Below, piece by piece: positions 26,751 through 34,044 of a stretch of DNA of 44,016 bases (positions are counted from its first letter, which is position 1; every line of letters starts with the position of its first letter). This DNA is from Lachnospiraceae bacterium (lineage in GTDB: Bacteria; Bacillota; Clostridia; Lachnospirales; Lachnospiraceae): NCBI GenBank assembly GCA_017462755.1, contig JAFTQM010000001.1, positions 1 through 44,016 of the forward strand, written 5' to 3'. Below the pieces are notes generated by a model. It searched no databases, was not told the DNA's origin, and worked only from the letters and a program-made list of their open reading frames with translations. Position numbers and translations under genes: made by a program.

Positions 26751-26791
26751 CAACTGAAAAAGAGTTTGCAAAGCAAACTCTTTTTCAGTTG
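26751..26791 (-). terminator. Terminator-like 19-bp hairpin at the 5' end of prfC mRNA
   Basis: Perfect 19-bp stem with a three-base loop. On minus the inner GAGTTTGC/GCAAACTC stem is followed by TTTTTC, as in an intrinsic terminator, only a few bases after the predicted start near 26798. It may act as an attenuator, or as a 5' stem that stabilises the message. The same inner palindrome occurs at 23872. Confidence 0.55.
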
Positions 26792-26804
26792 CAAAACTAT
26801 GCTT

Positions 26805-26833
26805 ATCATAGCGGTTTTGCTAAGGTTTGTCAA
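26805..26833 (-). promoter_or_regulatory. Promoter of prfC
   Basis: On minus, perfect TTGACA, a 17-bp spacer and TATGAT. It overlaps the hairpin at 26791-26820. Confidence 0.75.
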
Positions 26834-26922
26834 CCATTTCTAAGGAAGCACTGCACTAATCCGTGCTTCCTCAATATACATTTTTACCAAAGAATCTCAG
26901 AATCTTTGTTCGTTTTCCCAAC

Positions 26923-26951
26923 TTGAATCTCCCACTTTCACATGCTATATT
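26923..26951 (+). promoter_or_regulatory. Promoter of the small toxin gene
   Basis: TTGAAT, a 17-bp spacer ending TGC, and TATATT (extended -10). The start is predicted near 26958, giving a leader of about 100 bases. Confidence 0.65.
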
Positions 26952-27026
26952 CATTAACAGGGAAACCAAAGCAAGGCGGCTTGCCCTCCTACCGGAGGGT
27001 TGTGCGCAGACATTTCTGCATGACAA

Positions 27027-27053
27027 AACCCTCCATCGAACGAAAGGAGGGTT
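27027..27053 (+). promoter_or_regulatory. Hairpin hiding the toxin ribosome binding site
   Basis: AACCCTCC (27027-27034) pairs perfectly with GGAGGGTT (27046-27053), which contains the Shine-Dalgarno of the toxin. A second CCCTCC/GGAGGG hairpin at 26984-26999 could compete. Translation of the full-length message should therefore be weak, as in known type I toxins. Confidence 0.65.
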
Positions 27054-27057
27054 GCCA

Positions 27058-27150
27058 ATGGTTACATATTCGGATTTATTCCAATTGTGTCTCTTGTTGG
27101 TCGCCCTTGTAAGTCTGTGCCATCAGATTTTCAAGGACAAAAAAGAGTAG
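27058..27150 (+). CDS. Holin-like type I toxin peptide
   Basis: A 30-residue peptide: MVTYSDLFQ, a hydrophobic segment (LCLLLVALVSLCHQIF) and a basic/charged end (KDKKE). This is the signature of the putative holin-like toxin peptides found in many copies in Clostridia. Such peptides insert into the membrane and are controlled by antisense RNA. The Shine-Dalgarno (AAAGGAGG) is strong but buried in a hairpin. A promoter faces it from downstream on minus, and a minus-strand terminator overlaps its stop codon. The peptide family is recognised from memory; the toxin role is inferred from the architecture. Confidence 0.75.
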   Translation: MVTYSDLFQLCLLLVALVSLCHQIFKDKKE

Positions 27151-27234
27151 CCGCCATTGTCCGACCAATGACGGCTGCTGCGTAATGCAGTAAACCAATT
27201 ATCGAGGGCAAACCACTTTCGGTTTCCCTTTCTT
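27139..27234 (-). ncRNA. Predicted antisense antitoxin RNA
   Basis: A minus-strand transcript of about 95 bases is predicted from the promoter at 27241-27269 to a terminator that overlaps the toxin stop codon. That terminator pairs AGCCG-CATTG (27149-27159) with CAATG-CGGCT (27166-27176) and is followed on minus by six T residues (27144-27139). An inner hairpin is at 27206-27228. The RNA would be complementary to the 3' end of the toxin message, as in TxpA/RatA-like type I systems. Confidence 0.65.
27206..27234 (+). terminator. Probable 3' end of the toxin message
   Basis: GGGCAAACC pairs with GGTTTCCC (one bulged C), followed by TTTCTT. The right arm is also complementary to the 5' end of the same message (26959-26967). 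Confidence 0.5.
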
Positions 27235-27240
27235 AAATCT

Positions 27241-27269
27241 AATATAACATTTTTTTTTCTTAACGTCAA
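27241..27269 (-). promoter_or_regulatory. Promoter of the antisense RNA
   Basis: On minus, TTGACG, a 17-bp spacer containing a nine-A run, and TATATT. It starts about 30 bases after the stop of the GH42 gene, which reads in the same direction. Confidence 0.7.
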
Positions 27270-27299
27270 TCTTCTTTTACTGAAGACTCCACACCAAAA

Positions 27300-29351
27300 T
27301 TATAATCGGTATACACTCGTACCGTAGCCCGGGAGCATTACCGTGCCGGACTCTGTCGCACCGGTATACAGATTGCTCACAGTCTTATTCAGCTTGATTT
27401 CTACCGGCTCCTTGCTGTAATTCAGCACAAACAGATAGCTCTTTCCGTCCTTTTCGCGTACTGCGATTTCACAGCACTCCGGCAGCTCCACTGCCTCGCG
27501 ATAAGGCTCTGCCAAACCAAGCTGGCGCAAAAATACTGCTGCAGCTTCTTCATTGAACGTACCGCCGAAATAGTAGGTCTTGCCCTTGCCGGTTTCCTTC
27601 GAAATCAGCGCCGGAGTTCCTTCATAATATGCATCACGATATTCCGCTTCTACCTTACCGCCTGCTACCGGTGCCAGCAAATCATTGAATACTGCTGCCG
27701 GAAGCTTCTCTCCGTTCCACTCGGCATATGGTACTGCATCATCCGGTGCCACATAGCTGTATTCCGGAATATCCGTACCGCAAAGCTCCTGTATCAGACC
27801 CGGCAGCTTTAGCATCACGCACTTTCCGGTCTTATCCTTGTAGCCTGCACGACAACCAAACAGCACCGTACCGCCCTGCTCGACATATGCCGTCAGCTTC
27901 GCTACACTCTCCTCCGTCAAAATAACGGCATGCGAATAAACTAATACCTTATACTTGCTCAGCTGCTCTACCGTCATATGGTCGAGATAACAGAAATCAA
28001 ATGGTGTATGTGACTTCTGTAATGCATTGAACCATGCTGCCTGACTCGCACGCTCAATCCGTCCGTGCCATACATCCAGCTCACTGTCCCAGCAATTATC
28101 ATATTCCTTAATCAGACCCACCTCGGCACGATAAGAGCTGCCTGCTACCTCGTCAAGCTTTGTCAGCTTCTTATGTATCTCACCAACCTCACGCAGTCTG
28201 CGGTTGTCTCTGCCGGAATAGTCCAAAATACCATGCCAGTAAATCTCCGAGCCCATCGTACAAGTACGCCAACGGAAATAGCTGACATAATCCGCGCCAT
28301 GCGCAATGCTCTGCATCGTCCACAGTGTAATCTGACCCGGCCTCGGTGCCGGTCCCTCCATACCTCTGTGATTGCCGGTCGAACCGGACTGCTGCTCCAT
28401 GATACCGAATTTTCCGGAAATCGCTCTGGTTTCTGCCAGATTGATGCTCCATCTCCGGTCATTCAAGGTCGGAATATCGTTTTTGTAATTGTCCAGACAA
28501 TAGCCAAAATTCGGATACGAGTCATACATCATGAAATCCAGACTTTCCTTGGTCAGACGGCAATGGTCCATATTGCCGAACAAGCTGTTGGTCGTAATAA
28601 AATCGCCCGGCTTAATGTATTTTTTCAATATATCACTCTGCAGCTTTGCGTAACGGCACACGCTGTCCGCAATAAAACGCTTGTAATCCAAAAAGTAATG
28701 CGGATTCTGGTTGTTACCGCCCGGTGTGGTGCGAGGCACATAGATTTCCTCCCATGCGGTATAGGTCTGATTCCAGAAGGTCGTCCCCCACGCCTCATTC
28801 AGCTTCTCCAATGTACCGTATTTTTTCTTTGCAAACTCACGGAACGCAATGGTGTCGCTCTCCGAATAAAACTCCCATTCCTCACAGTTAAACTCATTGT
28901 CCAACTGCCAGCCGATAATGCATGGACGCTTCGCATAATGTTCTGCAAATTTCTCGACAATAATTGCAGAAAGCTCCTGATACTTCGGCGAATTGTAATT
29001 GTAATGCCGTCTCATGCCATGACGGATTAAGGTACCGTCGATTCGAGCATTCAAAACCTCCGGATATTTATTGGTCAGCCATGCCGGCGGTGTCGCCGTC
29101 GGGGTACAAAAGATTACCTTCATACCTACCTTTTCTGCCAAATCCAAAAATTCATCAAAGAATGTAAAATCAAACTCGCCCTCATGTGCTTCTACCTTGC
29201 TCCATGCGAACTCTGCAATACGGATGACTTCGATGCCATTTGCCAACATCCGCTTCAAGTCATCCTCCCAGAGACTCTTGTCCCAATGCTCCGGATAATA
29301 ACAGGTACCGAGAATGATACGGTCGCCCTGCAAAATATTTCCCTTGTCCAT
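27300..29351 (-). CDS. GH42 beta-galactosidase
   Basis: Releases galactose from beta-1,4-galacto-oligosaccharides in the cytoplasm. The 683-residue protein has no signal peptide and shows GTCYYPEHW near the start, acid/base Glu153 in GWQLDNEFNC, nucleophile Glu319 in FGIMEQQSG, a trimerisation domain (about 390-600) and a small C-terminal beta domain. The start is the ATG with GGAGGG seven bases upstream; a TTG two codons earlier is not needed. It is the last gene of the galactan locus but is separated from galT by a terminator, a cre-like site and a 14-bp inverted repeat, so it is likely a separate transcription unit under similar control. Confidence 0.94.
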   Translation of the reverse strand: MDKGNILQGDRIILGTCYYPEHWDKSLWEDDLKRMLANGIEVIRIAEFAWSKVEAHEGEFDFTFFDEFLDLAEKVGMKVIFCTPTATPPAWLTNKYPEVLNARIDGTLIRHGMRRHYNYNSPKYQELSAIIVEKFAEHYAKRPCIIGWQLDNEFNCEEWEFYSESDTIAFREFAKKKYGTLEKLNEAWGTTFWNQTYTAWEEIYVPRTTPGGNNQNPHYFLDYKRFIADSVCRYAKLQSDILKKYIKPGDFITTNSLFGNMDHCRLTKESLDFMMYDSYPNFGYCLDNYKNDIPTLNDRRWSINLAETRAISGKFGIMEQQSGSTGNHRGMEGPAPRPGQITLWTMQSIAHGADYVSYFRWRTCTMGSEIYWHGILDYSGRDNRRLREVGEIHKKLTKLDEVAGSSYRAEVGLIKEYDNCWDSELDVWHGRIERASQAAWFNALQKSHTPFDFCYLDHMTVEQLSKYKVLVYSHAVILTEESVAKLTAYVEQGGTVLFGCRAGYKDKTGKCVMLKLPGLIQELCGTDIPEYSYVAPDDAVPYAEWNGEKLPAAVFNDLLAPVAGGKVEAEYRDAYYEGTPALISKETGKGKTYYFGGTFNEEAAAVFLRQLGLAEPYREAVELPECCEIAVREKDGKSYLFVLNYSKEPVEIKLNKTVSNLYTGATESGTVMLPGYGTSVYRL

Positions 29352-29377
29352 TTGCAAACCCTCCTATTTTATACTAC

Positions 29378-29419
29378 TAGATAATTGCGAAGCTCAAAAA
29401 ATGGTTTCGCAATTATCTA
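29378..29419 (-). promoter_or_regulatory. 14-bp inverted repeat in the GH42 leader
   Basis: TAGATAATTGCGAA (29378-29391) and TTCGCAATTATCTA (29406-29419) form a perfect stem with a 14-base loop directly upstream of the GH42 ribosome binding site. It could be an operator (two half-sites) or an RNA stem. Possible -10 elements (TATGAA, GATAAT) overlap it. Confidence 0.5.
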
Positions 29420-29439
29420 TTCATACTGTTATTGTGCCA

Positions 29440-29453
29440 CGAAAACGCTTGCC
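29440..29453. promoter_or_regulatory. Candidate cre (CcpA) site upstream of GH42
   Basis: CGAAAACGCTTGCC keeps the GAAAACGCTT core of the cre consensus but departs at the ends. It lies just upstream of the likely GH42 promoter. Confidence 0.4.
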
Positions 29454-29497
29454 CAGCAATGTCTAATTCTATAAAGAACATTGCTTTTCTTCCATAT

Positions 29498-29531
29498 AAA
29501 ACGAGGGCAGGACACTCCACTGCCCTGCCCT
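29498..29531 (-). terminator. Terminator of galT
   Basis: On minus, AGGGCAG pairs with CTGCCCT over a 14-base loop, followed by CGTTTTATA. It closes the transporter-to-galT operon. Confidence 0.7.
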
Positions 29532-29567
29532 TGTCAACTTAGCAAACTGCTAATTTACCCTTGCTTC

Positions 29568-31073
29568 TTAGATTGCTGCGATAAATCGGTCAAATGCTTC
29601 TCTGCCCTCCGGCGTACACTTAAACACACCGGCATCCTCCAGTACCCGTACAAATACCTTGCCGGTTTCCTGACGCAGAATCTCATCCACATTCTCACGA
29701 TTTATTTCACCATACTGAGGCATAAATTCATCTACCCAGTCTGCGTGCTTTTCAAGCTCTGCAATCGCACGAATATCCTTGCCCGCTACCAATGCATCTG
29801 CCAGCGCAGCCAGCTCCTCCTTCAATCGGGACGGCAGTACCGCCAGACCCATAACCTCAATCAGACCGATATTCTCTTTCTTAATATGATGAAGCTCCTG
29901 ATGCGGATGATATACACCCAGCGGATGCTCCTCTGTTGTGATATTGTTCCGCAGCGCCAAGTCCAACTCGTACATCTCACCCTTCTTGCGGGCAATCGGT
30001 GTAATCGTATTGTGCGGCTCTCCGTCCGTCTCGGCAAAAACAAATGCTGCCTCATCGGTATAGCCTCTCCAGCTCGCAAGAATTCTGGTTGCCAGCTCGC
30101 CAATCCGCTCCGTATCCTTGCTTCTCAAACGAATGACTGCCAGCGGCCAATGTACAATACCGCACTCCACATCCTCAAAGCCCGGAACGGTAAAATTCTT
30201 TTCGATTGGCGCCTTTGCCATTGCAAACTCATAATTACCGCCCTGAAAATGCTCATGACTCAAAATCGAACCGCCTACAATCGGAAGATCCGCATTGGAA
30301 CCCAGAAAATAATGCGGGTATGCCTTGATAAAATCGAACAGCTTACCCCATACCTTCTCGTCAATCGCCATCGGAATATGCTTCTGATTGAACACGATAC
30401 AATGCTCATTGTAATATACATACGGGGAGTACTGGAAGCCCCAAGGCGCTCCCTGTATGGTTACCGGAACAATACGGTGGTTGCCGCGCGCCGGATGATT
30501 CAAGCGTCCTGCGTAGCCTTCATTTTCATAGCAAAGCTGACATTTCGGATATGCTGCGCTCTTCATGGTCTTGGCCGCTGCAATAGCCTTCGGGTCTTTC
30601 TCCGGCTTGGACAGATTGATGGTAATATCAATCTCCCCGTACTCGGACGGTACCTTCCACTTCATATCCTTCTTTACACGGTAGGTACGAATATAATCCG
30701 TTGCCTGACTAAACGCATAGAAATAATCCGCTGCTGCCTTTGGCGATTTTGCATATTCGGCACGGAACCGTCTTGCAAACTCCGATGGCTTCGGTACCAG
30801 CACCTCCATCACCTTCGTATCCAGCAAATCGCGGTATCCGATGGAGTTCTCCTCCAGAACTCCATTTCCCGCACAATAATCCAATACCTCCGCAAGCGTC
30901 TGCTCCAAATCAATTTCCAGCGACTCATCTACAATATCCGCAATATCGCCTTCATACTCTTCTACCTGCAAAAGCTCCAGATATTTATTTACAACATAAT
31001 AAATATCCTCTTTTTCAATCAAGCCTGTACGAATACCATGATTTACCAACGCTTTTATATTATCCTGTATCAT
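29568..31073 (-). CDS. galT: UDP-glucose--hexose-1-phosphate uridylyltransferase
   Basis: Leloir pathway enzyme: exchanges UMP between UDP-glucose and galactose-1-phosphate. The 501-residue protein is of the long GalT type of Firmicutes (about 490-500 residues), with CQLCYENEGYAG, the GGSILSHEHFQGG histidine motif, and LGVYHPHQELHHIKKENIGLIEV near the C-terminus. The start is the ATG behind GGAAAGG; the frame continues 13 codons upstream with no support. It begins 39 bp after the secreted galactanase gene, so galactan cleavage and galactose use share a transcript. No galK or galE is in the window. Confidence 0.95.
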   Translation of the reverse strand: MIQDNIKALVNHGIRTGLIEKEDIYYVVNKYLELLQVEEYEGDIADIVDESLEIDLEQTLAEVLDYCAGNGVLEENSIGYRDLLDTKVMEVLVPKPSEFARRFRAEYAKSPKAAADYFYAFSQATDYIRTYRVKKDMKWKVPSEYGEIDITINLSKPEKDPKAIAAAKTMKSAAYPKCQLCYENEGYAGRLNHPARGNHRIVPVTIQGAPWGFQYSPYVYYNEHCIVFNQKHIPMAIDEKVWGKLFDFIKAYPHYFLGSNADLPIVGGSILSHEHFQGGNYEFAMAKAPIEKNFTVPGFEDVECGIVHWPLAVIRLRSKDTERIGELATRILASWRGYTDEAAFVFAETDGEPHNTITPIARKKGEMYELDLALRNNITTEEHPLGVYHPHQELHHIKKENIGLIEVMGLAVLPSRLKEELAALADALVAGKDIRAIAELEKHADWVDEFMPQYGEINRENVDEILRQETGKVFVRVLEDAGVFKCTPEGREAFDRFIAAI

Positions 31074-31112
31074 ATCACTGCAACCTTTCCTAATATACTT
31101 CAATACAAGCAA

Positions 31113-33179
31113 TTAATCCATCTCGTAGAGTGTAATATCATCCCATGCGCCCCATGCCTTTGCTGCTGCCTTTGCACGAACACCTACGATAACCTCTGCA
31201 CCCTCCGGAATTTCAATGCCGCTGACTACCGGGTTGTCCCACTTCTGCCAGCTGGTTACACCGGTAGATGCATTCAATTCCTCACCATTTACCTTAATAT
31301 ACAGCTGGAACATTGCATTGCTTCCTGCGTCACCGCCCTGAAGCCAGCCTGCCAGCTCGTAGGTACCTGCCGGAATCTTTTCTACCTTCTGCTCTACAGT
31401 ATATTCTACTGCATTTGCGCTGTAGAACTTCAAGCTGAAGGTACCGGTATGCTTATTGTTGTCTTCAATTCGACCAATGCCCTCACCTGTGATTTCCCAC
31501 ATACTCATCAGTGCATCCTCAAAGCCACCGTTCTTTACATAGTTTACCTTCTTTATCTCAAGTGCGCAAGTGATTTCATAATCTTTTCCATCACCATTGG
31601 CTGTACCATGGATGGTATACATGCCTGCACCCGCTGCCTCTGCTGCAGCTACCTCATCTGCATTCCAGGTTGCCGGAATTTCCTTCTCACTTCCGTCAAT
31701 CATGATTGCCGGTACGGTTGCCGGCATTTCTACCTTCTTGCCGATACCGGACTCATATGCAATATCCGGCACCTTGCTGATTACCTTCTTTGCTGTCGTA
31801 CCGCTGAATACATATTTGAACACATTGATGCTCTCTAACGGTGTACCGTCAAATGCGAACATTGCTTGATTGTCCCAAGAGGAACCGCCATAATATACGC
31901 CCGCATCCTTCGGGTCATACTTCTGCGCATAGCTGGATGCCCAGCCGCTGCCCTGCTCTTCCCAAACCAGACGGTTTGCTTCATAGACTGCACCTGCATT
32001 CGAGGAGCTCTGGTCACATACCTCTACCGGAATCCACGCAGGCTCCCAATAGAATACACCCAGACCGCCGGCAGCCTGTACGGTTGCCATAACATCACGA
32101 ACCTCATTTGCCTGACCCTGCACGGTAGCCTCATAGAAAAATTCTACACCGGAGGTTTCCTCACCGATACTGTTCGAGAAACCGTCGCCGTCCTCAAAGG
32201 TATAGACATAACTGGTCTCCATTACCATGACTTCTTTGTTGTAAGTCTCGCGAATCTTTGTCAAAGTAGCCTCAAGCTTCTCCATCGTACTGTGCCAGAA
32301 CGGATAGTAGGATGCACCAAACACATCATAATCCACACCGGCATTAATCAGATTGCCTGCGATATCCGCAAAACCGGAGTTTTCCGGATTTGCATAATGC
32401 ACTGCAATCTTGATATCCTTGGAAAATGCACGAATTGCTTCGCTCGCAGAGCGCATCAGGGTATATACACGCTCCGGATCAGTCTCACCGGACATACCGT
32501 TATTTGTTTCATTACCAATCTGTACCATACCGACATCCACACCGGCATCCTTCAACTTCTGCAGACACTTGGTCGTATACTCTGCAATCATCGTCGTCTT
32601 GTCTGCCAGAGTTACATGTGCCCAATCTTTCGGCGCAAACTGCTTCGCCGGGTCTGCCCAGAAATCCGAGTAATGGAAGTCAATTAACACTCTCATACCT
32701 GCATTGGTTGCCAGCTTACCCATAACAACTGCTTTTTCGATATCGTTGTTACCGCCGCCGAAGCCCATGCCGTTTTTATCATAAGGCTTGTTCCATACAC
32801 GGAGACGTACCCAGTTGACACCACTATCTGCAAGGAAATTGAAGAAGCCTGCATCATCCAGCTCATTTCCCTCAAAATCCTTATATACTACTCCACTGTC
32901 CTTCTCTACAATATAAGAAGAAATATCTACACCACGGATAAATTCATCCGTCATCCCCTCAACCGGCTCCACATACAGCTCGCTCTCTGCCGCTGCACTG
33001 CCTTCAAAGCTTCTTGCCTTCTGCTTTTCACCATAATCAACCGAACGCTTTACCGATACAATACCATAGTCATTCTGCATATTTGCTTCCGACTTTTCCG
33101 TTTCCTTACCGCAGGCAGTCATACCAAGCATACTAACACACAGACCTGCCGCAATGATTCTTCTCCAATTCTTTTTCAT
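31113..33179 (-). CDS. Secreted GH53 endo-beta-1,4-galactanase, modular lipoprotein
   Basis: Cuts beta-1,4-galactan at the cell surface. The 688-residue protein has a lipobox (MTAC, Cys23), a linker, a GH53 barrel from about 78 to 460 with acid/base Glu224 in QIGNETNNG and nucleophile Glu321 in VMETSYVYT, then an Ig-like domain (about 470-555, KVEMPATVPAIMIDGSEKEI) and a C-terminal beta-sandwich (NYVKNGGFED to the end) that looks like a CBM61-type galactan-binding module. The start follows GGAGG. It lies between the TraX-family gene (25 bp upstream) and galT. The enzyme assignment is firm; the binding module is inferred from position and fold-like motifs. Confidence 0.93.
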   Translation of the reverse strand: MKKNWRRIIAAGLCVSMLGMTACGKETEKSEANMQNDYGIVSVKRSVDYGEKQKARSFEGSAAAESELYVEPVEGMTDEFIRGVDISSYIVEKDSGVVYKDFEGNELDDAGFFNFLADSGVNWVRLRVWNKPYDKNGMGFGGGNNDIEKAVVMGKLATNAGMRVLIDFHYSDFWADPAKQFAPKDWAHVTLADKTTMIAEYTTKCLQKLKDAGVDVGMVQIGNETNNGMSGETDPERVYTLMRSASEAIRAFSKDIKIAVHYANPENSGFADIAGNLINAGVDYDVFGASYYPFWHSTMEKLEATLTKIRETYNKEVMVMETSYVYTFEDGDGFSNSIGEETSGVEFFYEATVQGQANEVRDVMATVQAAGGLGVFYWEPAWIPVEVCDQSSSNAGAVYEANRLVWEEQGSGWASSYAQKYDPKDAGVYYGGSSWDNQAMFAFDGTPLESINVFKYVFSGTTAKKVISKVPDIAYESGIGKKVEMPATVPAIMIDGSEKEIPATWNADEVAAAEAAGAGMYTIHGTANGDGKDYEITCALEIKKVNYVKNGGFEDALMSMWEITGEGIGRIEDNNKHTGTFSLKFYSANAVEYTVEQKVEKIPAGTYELAGWLQGGDAGSNAMFQLYIKVNGEELNASTGVTSWQKWDNPVVSGIEIPEGAEVIVGVRAKAAAKAWGAWDDITLYEMD

Positions 33180-33204
33180 AACTTTCCTCCGTCACGAGAA
33201 TGTT

Positions 33205-33981
33205 TTATAAGCAATACTTTCCTACAAGTCCTAACACCAGCAGCTGGAGCGGATACAGCACATAAAACAGCTTTCGGCTGCCTGCTCCCTTTTCTCCATT
33301 GTAAAAATGATTAAAGATAAATCCGAATGGTGCCGGGAACCGCAGAATCGAGACCGAAGCAGCCATAAAGGTCGTAAACATACCATTGCCCGCAAAAATC
33401 CACATTACTGCAGTTACCAGAATCAAAACCAACCCGGACTGAATACTAAACAATACCGTCCAAAGCACTGCGGCCACTACGATGAAAAACTTTAACATCA
33501 CTCCACGGAACTTTGGCACCTCACTTACATAATCCAGAAAATATATCATGAGCAATGCAATCAACAGGCCGAACACCGGGTTCTGCGAATCCATCGTAAA
33601 CCATGCATCCTTCATCGCCAAATCATACGGCACCTCAGAGATTACTGCTAACGCACCGATGCGAAGCAGATAATTTTTGTACGAGGCAGTGTGGCGATAG
33701 CCTTCTATCAGCTGCAACACATACATCGGAAGTGCCAGCGAAGCAATACCGCTGCATACCACAATCAGAGTAGACATTCCCATTACGTCACTGTCCGTCT
33801 TCATTGCCTCAAGCAACGATTCCGTAGAGTAACCATCCAGATTCATCACACCATTTTGCAGGATTGCCACACCCACGGTACCGATGATGGTCATCACTGC
33901 CGCTATCACCTTCAACACAAAGCCGCTATATTGAATTTTCATTTTTTTGGCATTTGAGCCTAATGCATTTCTTTCAAACAT
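33205..33981 (-). CDS. TraX-family integral membrane protein
   Basis: A 258-residue protein with about seven membrane segments. The segment ALPMYVLQLIEGYRHTASYKNYLLRIGALAVISEVPYDLA is the recognisable TraX-family core: an EGxxHT motif followed by a YLLRL-like helix and the SEVPYDL turn. TraX was first described as the pilin N-acetylase of the F plasmid, and many Firmicute relatives have no known target. Start behind GGAAGGAAAG. It sits between two galactanase genes with gaps of 63 and 25 bp, so it is part of the operon. An acyl-transfer role in galactan or surface-glycan metabolism is possible but only inferred from context. Confidence 0.8.
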   Translation of the reverse strand: MFERNALGSNAKKMKIQYSGFVLKVIAAVMTIIGTVGVAILQNGVMNLDGYSTESLLEAMKTDSDVMGMSTLIVVCSGIASLALPMYVLQLIEGYRHTASYKNYLLRIGALAVISEVPYDLAMKDAWFTMDSQNPVFGLLIALLMIYFLDYVSEVPKFRGVMLKFFIVVAAVLWTVLFSIQSGLVLILVTAVMWIFAGNGMFTTFMAASVSILRFPAPFGFIFNHFYNGEKGAGSRKLFYVLYPLQLLVLGLVGKYCL

Positions 33982-34044
33982 ATACTTTCCTTCCTCTCAT
34001 TCTGAGAAGACTATTTTATAACCTACCAACAAATCACAAAATAA

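Larger units (their letters stand above)
26658..27057. other. Structured intergenic region, prfC leader and toxin leader
   Basis: This 400-bp gap contains four hairpins: 26751-26791 (19 bp, loop AAA), 26791-26820 (11 bp with a 3-base bulge), 26843-26871 (9 bp) and 26888-26908 (10 pairs with one mismatch). It also holds the minus-strand prfC promoter and, further right, the toxin promoter and its folded leader. No protein gene other than the toxin is visible. Confidence 0.7.

Noticed and set aside
29481-31838. A 785-residue open frame on plus, opposite galT and the secreted galactanase.
   Set aside because: It lies wholly over two well-identified minus-strand genes, its composition is Ile/Leu/Cys/His/Arg-rich with no motifs, and it has no ribosome binding site. 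It is a by-product of codon bias.
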